Assembly (NCBI GenBank): GCA_900539115.1
Contig: UQAQ01000027.1
Coordinates: 1-39,895, forward strand
DNA: 39,895 nucleotides
Direction of reading: 5' to 3'
Source of the DNA: an uncultured Roseburia sp.
GTDB taxonomy: Bacteria; Bacillota; Clostridia; Lachnospirales; Lachnospiraceae
Positions 24,955-33,637 of the stretch are shown here, one piece after another (position 1 is the stretch's first letter; each line of letters begins with the position of its first letter). A program made the translations under genes and the position numbers. The notes under the pieces were generated by a model, which was not told the DNA's origin, ran no database searches, and saw only the letters and a program-made list of their open reading frames with translations.

Positions 24955-26097
24955 CTACCAGATACGGTAATTTCCACTCAATGCTAAAAGAGCAAACAGA
25001 TACAGACAGTTGTCATAATATCTTCTCTCGCCGGTACGAAGCGGTGTGTTCCAGAATCTCTCTACACACTCTTTGGCATAAGGGCCGTCTGCGGCAAGAG
25101 ATGCCTGTGCATTGGTTGCGATGATTGCTACCGGGTGAAGAGCAGGCTGGTCGATCACGGTCCCGTCGATCTCATATACCTTAAAGTCTTCTCCACGATG
25201 TGTCTCCATAAAGAACTTCTGTACTTTATTATTGTTTTCCACATTCCATTCATCAGCAGCAAACCACTCATAATCCAGACCGATGTTTGCGATAACACGG
25301 TAAGAATCACTATAATACCAGTCGTGGCGTCCACCAAAGACATCCTGCTCTTTCTCATATGGAGTACCATCATAATAAGCATATTCTGCTGCCAGTCCGG
25401 TTTCCGGATGACAAGCTTTTTTCAAATATTCACGGCTTGCTTTCGCTGCCTTTTTCCAGAAATCTCTGTCTTCTTCATTGGCCCATTCTCCAAACAATTC
25501 ATAAAAATGTGCACAATGATACGATGGATCGCTGAATTTTCTGCTTGGGATAAAACGGATCAGATAGTTTTCCGGCTCCATGATCGGATCTCCCGGCTCC
25601 TTCTCTCCGTTATGTATACAGGCACTCAGGATATTTTTTGCTTCCCGGGAATAATTAAAGATTCCCTCGCCATCTCCCCAGCGGTGGGAAGCAAAGAACA
25701 ATGACATCGCGAAAAACTCTTCGCCGTCCGGTGCCGGACCGTAGTCATTTTTCTCACCTGTTGTCTTACAGGACCATGCAAAATAGCCTTTGTTATAACC
25801 ATCTTCCATGTACATATATGTTCTTGCCCATTTCCAGACGCGGTCAAATTCTTCTTTCATGTTCATCTGAACACACATCATCATGGCATATGACATTCCT
25901 TCCGTACGGGCATCAAAATTTCCCGTATCTTCGAAATATCCCATATCATCTCCGGCTTCAAAATAAAATTTCTCACCAGCCGGTCCGTAAAATACTGTGT
26001 GGAATGCATCTTTTAACTTTTTATCAATCTCTTCCTGAGAATGACCGCACTCCGCAAATACATTACGATACTGTTTTGTGTAATAAGCACCTTTCAT
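24955..26097 (-). CDS. GH8 reducing-end xylose-releasing exo-oligoxylanase (Rex type)
   Basis: The product is 380 residues. It is so similar to the Bacillus halodurans Rex enzyme along its whole length that the assignment is firm: GAYYTKQYRN start, TGNFDARTEGMSYAMMM, YFAWSCKTTGEKNDYGPAPD, FFASHRWGDG, FSDPSYH, and RRYYDNCLYLFALLALSGN near the end. The catalytic acid E66 (TEGMSY), base D264 (YSDSYR) and the histidine of the ALHP loop, which blocks longer chains at the reducing-end side, are present. It removes xylose from the reducing end of xylo-oligosaccharides. No signal peptide, so it is cytosolic and needs imported oligosaccharides. ATG 26097 (MKGAYYT) is chosen by homology; AAAGGA is 10 nt upstream. 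No xylan transporter or regulator is nearby; it sits 25 bp after glmM. Confidence 0.93.
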   Translation of the reverse strand: MKGAYYTKQYRNVFAECGHSQEEIDKKLKDAFHTVFYGPAGEKFYFEAGDDMGYFEDTGNFDARTEGMSYAMMMCVQMNMKEEFDRVWKWARTYMYMEDGYNKGYFAWSCKTTGEKNDYGPAPDGEEFFAMSLFFASHRWGDGEGIFNYSREAKNILSACIHNGEKEPGDPIMEPENYLIRFIPSRKFSDPSYHCAHFYELFGEWANEEDRDFWKKAAKASREYLKKACHPETGLAAEYAYYDGTPYEKEQDVFGGRHDWYYSDSYRVIANIGLDYEWFAADEWNVENNNKVQKFFMETHRGEDFKVYEIDGTVIDQPALHPVAIIATNAQASLAADGPYAKECVERFWNTPLRTGERRYYDNCLYLFALLALSGNYRIW

Positions 26098-26122
26098 TCT
26101 TTGTAATTCCTTTCTATCTCTT

Positions 26123-27472
26123 TCAGTTTTTATCCTCATGCCCCTTGGCACGTAAAACTTGAATTATCTTATCCACATTTTCCCTGCAGATTTCATCCGT
26201 AGCAGCTTCTACCATAACACGGATGAGCGGCTCTGTACCACTTTCACGCAGGAGCAGCCTTCCCTCGTCTCCGAGTTCTTTTGCCACTTCTTCTTCCGCC
26301 GCCTTCACGTCTTCATCTTCTCTTGCCGCCAATTTATCTTTGACACGCATATTAACGAGCAGCTGCGGATATATCTTTAAATCCTTTGTCAAAGTTGACA
26401 AAGAACTGTTTTTCGAAAGCATTGCTTCCATGATCATCAAGGAAGTCAAGATACCGTCCCCGGTCACCGCATGTTCCATAAATATAATATGTCCGGACTG
26501 TTCTCCACCGAGAACATAACCGTGCTCCATCATATTGGCGCATACATATTTATCCCCTACCGCCGTCTGCTGGTAGGAAATACCGACGCGGTCAAAAGCC
26601 TTATACAGTCCCATATTGGACATCACAGTCGTAACGACCATATTGTCTTTCAACTTGCCTTTTTCCTTCAAATCCATTCCACACAGATACATAATGTGGT
26701 CTCCGGTCACAACCTCTCCGTTTTCATCTACGGCAAGGCACCGGTCTGCATCACCATCGTAAGCAAAACCTACATCTGCGCCTGTTTCTTTTACCAATTT
26801 TTGTAATTTTTCAATGTGGGTGGAACCACATTCTTTGTTAATATTCATTCCGTCGGGTTTGTCCCCTGTCGTATGGACAATTGCACCAAGTCTGCGGAAT
26901 ATCTCTGCCGCAATACCGGACGCCGAACCGTTTGACATATCCAGCGCTACGGTCTTTCCGCTGAAACTGTGCTTTACCAGATCCTCAAGATACATCTTGT
27001 AGATCTTTTTTCCTTCCTGATAGTCAAAGCATCGTCCCAGGTTTTCGCCGGTAGCATACGAAATCTCCGGAATCTCTCCATCGATGTATTTTTCCATCTC
27101 GATCTCGACTTCTTCTTCCAGTTTATGACCGGTGCCATTGATGACCTTAATTCCATTATCGGTATAAGGATTGTGGCTTGCCGTAATCATAATACCAAAA
27201 TCAAAATTCTGCTGACGGATCAAGTAGGAAATGCTTGGTGTCGTCGTGACATGAATTTCGTAAACATCCGCTCCGCTTGCCGTCAATCCGGCTGCCAATG
27301 CGGTCTCGTACATGTATCCGGACAATCTTGTATCTTTTCCTACAAGAACCCGTACTCTATGATCATCGTTCTGATAATAGCGTCCCAAAAAACGTCCAAT
27401 CTTAAAAGCATGTTCTGCCGTCAGCGTGACATTTGCCTCGCCGCGGAAGCCATCGGTACCAAAATACTTCAT
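26123..27472 (-). CDS. glmM: Phosphoglucosamine mutase
   Basis: Converts glucosamine-6-phosphate to glucosamine-1-phosphate for peptidoglycan precursor synthesis; 449 residues, family length. Starts MKYFGTDGFRGEAN; phosphoserine loop ITASHNP with S99; metal loop DGDADRC (~240); phosphate-binding RESGTEPLIRVMVE (~405). Shine-Dalgarno GGGGAA precedes the start. mnmA ends 223 bp upstream, so it probably has its own promoter in the gap, but none is clear-cut. The rex-type GH8 gene follows. Confidence 0.96.
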   Translation of the reverse strand: MKYFGTDGFRGEANVTLTAEHAFKIGRFLGRYYQNDDHRVRVLVGKDTRLSGYMYETALAAGLTASGADVYEIHVTTTPSISYLIRQQNFDFGIMITASHNPYTDNGIKVINGTGHKLEEEVEIEMEKYIDGEIPEISYATGENLGRCFDYQEGKKIYKMYLEDLVKHSFSGKTVALDMSNGSASGIAAEIFRRLGAIVHTTGDKPDGMNINKECGSTHIEKLQKLVKETGADVGFAYDGDADRCLAVDENGEVVTGDHIMYLCGMDLKEKGKLKDNMVVTTVMSNMGLYKAFDRVGISYQQTAVGDKYVCANMMEHGYVLGGEQSGHIIFMEHAVTGDGILTSLMIMEAMLSKNSSLSTLTKDLKIYPQLLVNMRVKDKLAAREDEDVKAAEEEVAKELGDEGRLLLRESGTEPLIRVMVEAATDEICRENVDKIIQVLRAKGHEDKN

Positions 27473-27569
27473 GACGCTTCCCCTTTCACATCTTTTCCAG
27501 GCGCAAAAAGCCCCTTAGAAACAAGTTATCTAATATATACTATCATAAGAAAACAATTTATTCAAGTGA

Positions 27570-27685
27570 TTTTTTCATGTTTGTGGCAACCGTTATTGGC
27601 ATTTTTTCTCCTTTTGGTAATTCACCGAAAATGTTTGCGCTGCGTGGACGCTTTCGCTCGTTGAGCTGCGACAAACATGAAAAAA
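27570..27685. mobile_element. 116-bp element with 15-bp terminal inverted repeats (MITE-like)
   Basis: TTTTTTCATGTTTGT at 27570-27584 is the exact reverse complement of 27671-27685; allowing two mismatches the arms extend to ~21 bp. It fills half of the mnmA-glmM gap. No target-site duplication is evident and no transposase is present, so a MITE is only one reading; the other is a long-loop RNA structure. Inside and overlapping the left arm, the minus strand has AAAGGAG, 5 nt, then a 14-codon frame (27602 down to 27558, starting MPITVATN). Confidence 0.4.
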
Positions 27686-27695
27686 AGCATAAAAC

Positions 27696-28769
27696 TTAAA
27701 GGATAGTTCCGCCCCCCATCACATAGTCACCGTCGTAAAAGACAAGTGCTTGTCCCGGAGTGGCTGCGCGCTGTGGCTTGTCAAAGACCGCCTCGATGGT
27801 ATCTTCGTCGATTTTCCGGAGGGTACACATATCTCCGCGATGGTTATAACGGATTTTTGCCAATGCCCGCGCTTCACCGTCGATGTCTTCTACCGACATA
27901 AAATTAAGATGGTTCGCGCGGATTGTCGTAGTGAAAATATCCTCATTTTCGCCGATCACCACTTCGTTGGTCTCCGGCCGGATCTCACAGACAAATACCG
28001 GATGCCCCATCGCCAGGCCAAGTCCTTTCCGCTGTCCGATTGTATAATGTGTGATTCCTTTGTGCGTTCCCAGCACATTTCCATGTACATCCACGAAATT
28101 TCCTGTCGGGATATCCACTCCTGTTTCTTTCTCGATAAAAGAGGCATAATCATTGTCTGATACAAAACAGATTTCCTGGCTGTCCGGCTTATGCGCCACC
28201 GGAAGTCCGGCCTCTTCTGCCATCTTTCTCACATTTTCTTTTTCGTATTCACCGACCGGCATCAACGTATGTGACAACTGGTCTTGTGTCAGATTATACA
28301 AAGCATACGTCTGATCTTTTGCCGCCGTCACCGATTTTTTCAACGCATATCTGCCATTCGGAAGTTTATCAATTCTGGCATAATGTCCCGTCGCGATATA
28401 ATCCGCTCCAATCTCCAGACTTCTCTGCAACAGCGATTCCCACTTCACATAGCGGTTGCACGCGATACACGGATTGGGAGTTCTTCCATGCAAATATTCA
28501 TCTACAAAATAATCAATTACATTTTTCTGAAATTCCTGCCGGAAGTTCATCACATAATATCGTATTCCGAGGCGTTCCGCCACACGTCTTGCGTCTTCCA
28601 CCGCAGACAGTCCACAGCATCCTCCATTTTCTTCCAATGTACAGACATCATCTTCCTGCCATATCTGCATCGTAACGCCGATAACCTCATATCCCTGTTT
28701 TTGCAAAAGATATGCCGCCACAGAAGAATCCACTCCACCGGACATTCCAACTACTACTTTTTTTGCCAT
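27696..28769 (-). CDS. mnmA: tRNA-specific 2-thiouridylase MnmA
   Basis: Adds sulfur to U34 of tRNA-Lys, -Glu and -Gln; 357 residues. The PP-loop GMSGGVDSSVAAYLL (8-22), catalytic cysteines C101 (TPNPCIACN) and C201 (SQEICFV), and GHYAR (~128) are all present; the C-terminal beta-barrel ends YDGDYVMGGGTIL. A CxxxxxxxCC cluster (C43, C51, C52) in the N-terminal third is a variation seen in Clostridia. GGGAGG sits 5 nt before ATG 28769. The 129-bp gap after gpmI holds overlapping hairpins that may control it. Confidence 0.96.
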   Translation of the reverse strand: MAKKVVVGMSGGVDSSVAAYLLQKQGYEVIGVTMQIWQEDDVCTLEENGGCCGLSAVEDARRVAERLGIRYYVMNFRQEFQKNVIDYFVDEYLHGRTPNPCIACNRYVKWESLLQRSLEIGADYIATGHYARIDKLPNGRYALKKSVTAAKDQTYALYNLTQDQLSHTLMPVGEYEKENVRKMAEEAGLPVAHKPDSQEICFVSDNDYASFIEKETGVDIPTGNFVDVHGNVLGTHKGITHYTIGQRKGLGLAMGHPVFVCEIRPETNEVVIGENEDIFTTTIRANHLNFMSVEDIDGEARALAKIRYNHRGDMCTLRKIDEDTIEAVFDKPQRAATPGQALVFYDGDYVMGGGTIL

Positions 28770-28791
28770 TGTTGCCTCCCTGTATCAATAT

Positions 28792-28885
28792 AAGCCGGGC
28801 AGTCGCTTACCGGGCTTTTACTGCAAAAGCCCCCGGTTGCGGCTGGCGACAGCACACTGCCATCCCATCATCCGAAACCGGGGGC
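28792..28885 (-). promoter_or_regulatory. Nested alternative hairpins between gpmI and mnmA
   Basis: In minus-strand order: stem A, GCCCCCGGTT/AACCGGGGGC (28876-28885 with 28829-28838, 10 bp), followed by UUUU, which could be the gpmI terminator; stem B, GGGCTTTT/AAAAGCCC (28825-28832 with 28812-28819, 8 bp); stem C, AAGCCcGG/CCcGGCTT (28810-28817 with 28792-28799), 11 nt before the mnmA Shine-Dalgarno. A shares bases with B, and B with C, so A/C and B are alternative folds. Arrangement is that of an attenuator or switch; no known riboswitch class recognised. Confidence 0.45.
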
Positions 28886-28898
28886 CTGATATTTTCTC

Positions 28899-30428
28899 TT
28901 ATTTACGAACCAATAAAGATTTTCCGGTCATTTCTGCCGGCTGCTCCATTCCCATCATTTCGATCAGAGTCGGAACAATGTCTGCCAGACAGCCGCCCTC
29001 ACGCAATGTGTAATTTTCATCATAGTTATAAATGATAAATGGTACCGGGTTCGTTGTGTGTGCTGTAAACGGTTCACCATCTTCGTCAATCAGTTTTTCC
29101 GCATTTCCGTGATCTGCACAGATAAAGAGCTGTCCATCCACTTCATCGATTGCTTTTACTGCTCGTCCTACGCACTCATCTACTGCTTCGATTGCTTTGA
29201 TCGCTGCTTCAATGATTCCGGTATGTCCTACCATATCCGGGTTTGCAAAGTTGATGATAATAACATCGTACTTATCGGATTTGATAGAATCCACGAGATT
29301 ATCGCAAACCTCATACGCACTCATTTCCGGTTTCAAGTCAAATGTCGCTACCTTTGGAGAATTTACAAGGATACGATCCTCTCCTTCAAACTGTGTTTCT
29401 TCTCCACCGTTAAAGAAGAAAGTAACATGTGCATATTTCTGTGTCTCAGCCAGACGAAGCTGTGTTTTCCCATGTTTTGACAGATACTCGCCAAATGTCA
29501 TTTTGAGTTCTTCCGGTGGGAATGCAACGAGTACATTTGGCATCTGCGCATCATACTGTGCCATGCATACAAAGGTAAGTGGGAAATATCCATTTCTGCG
29601 CTCAAATCCTGTAAAATCAGGATCTACAAATGCTCTGGTAAGCTGTCTTGCACGGTCCGGACGGAAGTTAAAGAAGATCACACTGTCATTTTCCTTGATC
29701 ATTCCGTTTTTATCTACAACAGTAGGAAGCATAAACTCGTCTGTCACGTCATTTGCATAAGAATCTTTGATCGCCTGTACCGGATCGGATGCCTCTACCC
29801 CTTCTCCATACACGAGTGCAGCATAAGCTTTTTCTTCACGATCCCATGCATTGTCACGATCCATCGCATAAAAACGACCGGAGATCGTAGCTACGGTTCC
29901 GACACCGATTTCTTTCATCTTTGCTACGGCTTCTTCCATATATTCTGCTGCCGATGATGGTGGCACGTCACGTCCATCAAGATAAGCATGAACATACACT
30001 TTATCAATTCCATTTTTCTTTGCCAGTTCAAGCAAGCCATACAAATGCTCCATGTGGCTGTGTACACCGCCCGGAGAAAGAAGTCCCATCAAATGAAGAG
30101 CAGAATCATTCTTTTTACAATTCTCAATAGCTTTTTTCAATGCTTCATTTTCAAAAAAGTCTCCATCTTGAATGGATTTACTGATTTTAACTAACATCTG
30201 GTATACGATACGTCCGGCACCCATATTTGTATGTCCTACTTCCGAATTTCCCATCTGTCCTTCCGGAAGTCCAACGGCCATACCACTTGCCTGTCCCAGT
30301 ACAAATGGGCATTCTGCCATAAGTTTGTCCATAACCGGCGTCTTTGCCTGGGCAATCGCATTTCCTTCTACTTTGTCACTCATTCCATAACCATCTAAGA
30401 TCATCAATACGGTTGGTTTCTTGCTCAT
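28899..30428 (-). CDS. gpmI: 2,3-bisphosphoglycerate-independent phosphoglycerate mutase
   Basis: Glycolytic interconversion of 3- and 2-phosphoglycerate with two Mn ions; 509 residues. The metal site MILDGYG (8-14) and catalytic S62 in GQMGNSEVGHTNMGAG are intact, as are DGRDVPP (~152) and DHGNAEKL near the C-terminus. AAGGAG lies 9 nt before ATG 30428. It follows the lytic-transglycosylase-fold gene by 57 bp; mnmA is next. Confidence 0.97.
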   Translation of the reverse strand: MSKKPTVLMILDGYGMSDKVEGNAIAQAKTPVMDKLMAECPFVLGQASGMAVGLPEGQMGNSEVGHTNMGAGRIVYQMLVKISKSIQDGDFFENEALKKAIENCKKNDSALHLMGLLSPGGVHSHMEHLYGLLELAKKNGIDKVYVHAYLDGRDVPPSSAAEYMEEAVAKMKEIGVGTVATISGRFYAMDRDNAWDREEKAYAALVYGEGVEASDPVQAIKDSYANDVTDEFMLPTVVDKNGMIKENDSVIFFNFRPDRARQLTRAFVDPDFTGFERRNGYFPLTFVCMAQYDAQMPNVLVAFPPEELKMTFGEYLSKHGKTQLRLAETQKYAHVTFFFNGGEETQFEGEDRILVNSPKVATFDLKPEMSAYEVCDNLVDSIKSDKYDVIIINFANPDMVGHTGIIEAAIKAIEAVDECVGRAVKAIDEVDGQLFICADHGNAEKLIDEDGEPFTAHTTNPVPFIIYNYDENYTLREGGCLADIVPTLIEMMGMEQPAEMTGKSLLVRK

Positions 30429-30485
30429 CTTTACATTCTCCTTCTTTTAAACTCATTCACTTTGAAAACCGTTCCCGGTTTCTTA

Positions 30486-31367
30486 TCATCCAACACCCAG
30501 GCTGCCAAGTTCCAGATATCTCTGATAGGCACCATACGTCATCGTCACTGCCGAAGCACCGCTTCCGACTGCTACCATCGTCTGATTCATCTCTTCATCA
30601 CTTGCGGCCACCGCCTCATTTACTATAGGTGCCGTCTGGGTTGTCTGTGTCGTGGTCTGCTGACTTTCTGATGCCGCTGTACTTTGGCTTTTTGTCACGT
30701 CACCACTTAGTTTATTTGGTGTCACTGTTACCGTCTTATCCGGCACCGTGACGCCTTCTTTCATATATTTCGCAATTTTTTTGACGTAATTCTGTGTCTC
30801 TGTAAAGGGAGGCACACCGCCATATTGCTTCACTCTTCCGCTGCCGGCATTGTATGCCGCCGCTGCCAGAGTGGTATCTCCGTTAAATTTTTTCAAATGT
30901 GCTGCCAATAATTTGGCAGATGCCATGATATTCTGCTCGGCATCAAATACATCGTCTACGCCAAGTTCTTTGGCCTCGTATGGCATAATCTGCATGATGC
31001 CTTTTGCTCCTGCCGAAGAAACGCATTTTGGATTAAAATCCGACTCTGCTTTGGCTACTGCCACTAAGAAATCATACGATACACCATATTTTTCCGACGC
31101 TCTCTTAAAGATGTCATCTAATGTCGTCGTCAATGTTCCATCGCTTTTTACCGTTCCTGTCGTCCCCGTGGTCTTTGCCACACTTCCGGCAGAAGCTGTC
31201 TGCGATGTCGTCTGTGCCGATGACGCCGCTTTCTCCTGAGTGACCTTCTTCGTCTCCTCTTCCATCATTTTGGAAAAAGGCGTTATGGTCGTCCCTGCCG
31301 CTGTATTCTGTTTTTTCGTCTGCTGCACATAATTTTCAGCAGCGATATCGCCTACGCGCAATGCCAC
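30486..31367 (-). CDS. Lytic transglycosylase (SLT-fold) protein without signal peptide
   Basis: A 293-residue protein starting with GTG, preceded at 7 nt by a perfect AGGAGG. The SLT domain spans ~83-215: catalytic E108 in VAKAESDFNPKC, SSAGAKGIMQIMP (118-129), and AAAYNAGSGRVKQYGGVPPF. It is flanked by low-complexity Thr/Ser/Ala/Gln-rich stretches (~22-82 and ~235-265). There is no hydrophobic N-terminal signal or anchor, odd for an enzyme that cuts peptidoglycan; export by a non-Sec route (for example with flagellar rod parts) is possible but unproven. It has its own promoter at 31390-31418. Confidence 0.88.
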   Translation of the reverse strand: MALRVGDIAAENYVQQTKKQNTAAGTTITPFSKMMEEETKKVTQEKAASSAQTTSQTASAGSVAKTTGTTGTVKSDGTLTTTLDDIFKRASEKYGVSYDFLVAVAKAESDFNPKCVSSAGAKGIMQIMPYEAKELGVDDVFDAEQNIMASAKLLAAHLKKFNGDTTLAAAAYNAGSGRVKQYGGVPPFTETQNYVKKIAKYMKEGVTVPDKTVTVTPNKLSGDVTKSQSTAASESQQTTTQTTQTAPIVNEAVAASDEEMNQTMVAVGSGASAVTMTYGAYQRYLELGSLGVG

Positions 31368-31389
31368 GTCATCACCTCCTGACGTTCTC

Positions 31390-31418
31390 AGTATACTAAA
31401 TATTTTCTATTTTTGCAA
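31390..31418 (-). promoter_or_regulatory. Promoter of the SLT-fold gene (and gpmI)
   Basis: Minus strand: TTGCAA (31413-31418), exactly 17 bp, TATACT (31390-31395); then AGGAGG and the GTG start within 30 nt. Same -35 hexamer as the groES promoter. Confidence 0.75.
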
Positions 31419-31436
31419 GTAACGATTGAATGCCCG

Positions 31437-32660
31437 TTATTTTTGCTGATAATCCGCCAAAAATTCTTTCATTTTCGTCATGCACTCATCCAAAACGGCC
31501 ACTTCCGGAAGATATACGATACGGAAATGATCCGGTGCCTCCCAGTTAAAGCCGCGTCCGTGAACCAAAAGGACATGCTTTTCACGAAGAAAATCCAGGG
31601 CAAATTTTTCATCATCCAAAATATGGAAACGTTTAGCATCAATCTTCGGGAAAATATAAAAGGCTGCTTCCGGTGTCACAGCGGACAAACCGTCGATTTC
31701 TGCAATCGCATCGCAGATCACTTTGCGCTGCTCGTAAATACGTCCTCCCGGCAAAAGCAAGTCGTCCACTTCCGGACGGTTGCGGAGTGCCGGTGCGATA
31801 ACGTGCTGCGCCGGAACATTGGCACAAAGACGCATCGAGGAAAGCATATTGACACCCTCGATATAGCCCTTTGCTTTGGAAAGATCTCCGCTGAGAACCA
31901 TCCAGCCGCTTCGGAATCCCGCGATACGATGAGATTTCGAAAGACCATTGAAAGTTACTACGAAAAGATCCGGCGCAAGGGAAGCAATCGATGTATGGGT
32001 TTTGCCATCCAGCACAAGGCGGTCATAAATTTCATCCGCAAAGATCATCAATTCATGTTCTCTCGCTAATTCTACAATTTTTTCCAATATTTCTTTTGGA
32101 TATAAGGCTCCGGTCGGATTGTTTGGATTGATCACGACGATTCCTTTTGTCTTATCCGTGATCTTTTTCTCCATATCTTCAATATCCGGATACCACCCCG
32201 AACTCTCGTCACAGATGTAATGAACCGGATTTCCTCCGGCAAGCTTAGCTGCCGCTGTCCACAACGGATAATCCGGTGCCGGGATCAAAATTTCATCCCC
32301 ATTATTTAACAATGCCTGAAGGGACAGAGAAATCATCTCACTGACACCATTTCCGATATAAATGTGATCCAGGGAAAGTCCCGGAAGTCCTTTTTCCATA
32401 TGATATTGTAAAATTTCTTCACGCGCTTCCAAAAGTCCCTTTGAATCACTGTATCCCTGGCTCATTGGATCTGCCAGCGCTTCCTCCATGGAATCCAGCA
32501 CAATCTGCGGTGCACGGAACCCAAATGGTGCCGGGTTTCCGATATTCAGATGAAGTACCGTCTCGCCGCGGCGTTCCATTTCTTTGGCCTCATCCAGTAC
32601 CGGGCCTCTCACGTCATAACATACACCATGTAATTTATCTGATTTTTCAAACGTTCTCAT
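31437..32660 (-). CDS. alaA: Glutamate-pyruvate aminotransferase (AlaA type)
   Basis: A fold-type I PLP enzyme of 407 residues that makes alanine from pyruvate and glutamate. Similarity to E. coli AlaA is strong along its length: CYDVRGPVLDEAK, NIGNPAPFGF (39-48), IYIGNGVSE, APDYPLWTAA, NPNNPTGA, IFADEIYD, then the PLP lysine K242 in NGLSKSHR and FRSGWMVL, and finally MRLCANVPAQH. The start overlaps the last 14 bp of the CPBP gene, with GGAGGAAG inside that gene as Shine-Dalgarno, so the two are translationally coupled. Confidence 0.93.
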   Translation of the reverse strand: MRTFEKSDKLHGVCYDVRGPVLDEAKEMERRGETVLHLNIGNPAPFGFRAPQIVLDSMEEALADPMSQGYSDSKGLLEAREEILQYHMEKGLPGLSLDHIYIGNGVSEMISLSLQALLNNGDEILIPAPDYPLWTAAAKLAGGNPVHYICDESSGWYPDIEDMEKKITDKTKGIVVINPNNPTGALYPKEILEKIVELAREHELMIFADEIYDRLVLDGKTHTSIASLAPDLFVVTFNGLSKSHRIAGFRSGWMVLSGDLSKAKGYIEGVNMLSSMRLCANVPAQHVIAPALRNRPEVDDLLLPGGRIYEQRKVICDAIAEIDGLSAVTPEAAFYIFPKIDAKRFHILDDEKFALDFLREKHVLLVHGRGFNWEAPDHFRIVYLPEVAVLDECMTKMKEFLADYQQK

Positions 32661-33555
32661 CGTCTTCTTCCTCCTGAATCATCGATGTTTCTTCTCTTTT
32701 TTGCAGCTTCTTTTTCGGTACCGGGAATAACCGCGCCACCTTTCTCAATAATGGGATAAAAGCTACCACGGAAACTGCCATTGCGATCAAATACACCAAA
32801 CCAAGCACACCGTCCGGCAATACATCCCCCAACAGCTCCAGCAAATAACTGCTGCAATTAAAAAACATATGAAATAATACCGCGCCCAATATACTCCGGG
32901 TACGCTCATATACAAAAGCCAAAACCACTCCGAGGCAGGAAGCATACACGCCCTGCACCCAGTTCATATGGTAGATACCAAAGCATATTCCGGAAAGAAG
33001 TGCTGCCACAGCAAAGGGAAAGCCCTTCCGCAGTGTCCGGAATACCATACCTCGAAATACCAGTTCTTCCGCAATCGGTCCAAAAATGCCTACAATCGCG
33101 ATCATTGCCGGTGCCGGCATCGTTTTCAGACTCATGGTATCGGCAAGTTTCATATAATCGGCATAAATTGCCGGAAACAAATTTTGAAATACACTCATCA
33201 AAATGTTGCACACAAACTGGGAGGCAAATGCCAAAAACAGGATCGTCACAATTGCCTGCGGACTCAAAATCCTGCGGTATCTTCCAGTCTCTTTTACCGG
33301 CTGATGCACTTTTCGCAAATACCAGTACCAGATACCAACGCCCACAATAATGGTCGCATTGACAAGCATGATCAGGATCATATTGATCTGCGCGGAAGAG
33401 ATCCAGGCTTCCAGCTTGTCCGCATCGTACTCTATACCATAAAGCAGCCGCACCGCCACGATATGAAAAGATATCATCGCTGACAATGTAAGCTGGAGTA
33501 CAATCGGTATCAAAAGATATATTACGGCAAAACCAAGTGATTTTAGTTTTTTCAT
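32647..33555 (-). CDS. CPBP family intramembrane metalloprotease
   Basis: A 302-residue membrane protein with about seven to eight hydrophobic helices. The CPBP/Rce1 motifs are complete: E163-E164-x3-R168 (PIAEELVFRGMVF), H196 in FGIYHMNW, and H229-x3-N233 (FHMFFN). The cytoplasmic C-terminus is basic then strongly acidic (IQEEEDDENV). Family members cleave prenylated or bacteriocin-like substrates, or confer self-immunity; here no bacteriocin gene is near, so the substrate is unknown. AAAGGGG precedes the start. Its end overlaps alaA. Confidence 0.9.
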   Translation of the reverse strand: MKKLKSLGFAVIYLLIPIVLQLTLSAMISFHIVAVRLLYGIEYDADKLEAWISSAQINMILIMLVNATIIVGVGIWYWYLRKVHQPVKETGRYRRILSPQAIVTILFLAFASQFVCNILMSVFQNLFPAIYADYMKLADTMSLKTMPAPAMIAIVGIFGPIAEELVFRGMVFRTLRKGFPFAVAALLSGICFGIYHMNWVQGVYASCLGVVLAFVYERTRSILGAVLFHMFFNCSSYLLELLGDVLPDGVLGLVYLIAMAVSVVAFIPLLRKVARLFPVPKKKLQKREETSMIQEEEDDENV

Positions 33556-33637
33556 CCATTTCCCCTTTTCTCGGCATAAAAGGAACCATCTCCGCCACGC
33601 AGAGTATAGCTCCTCTTATGTATTCTATCATTTTTGA

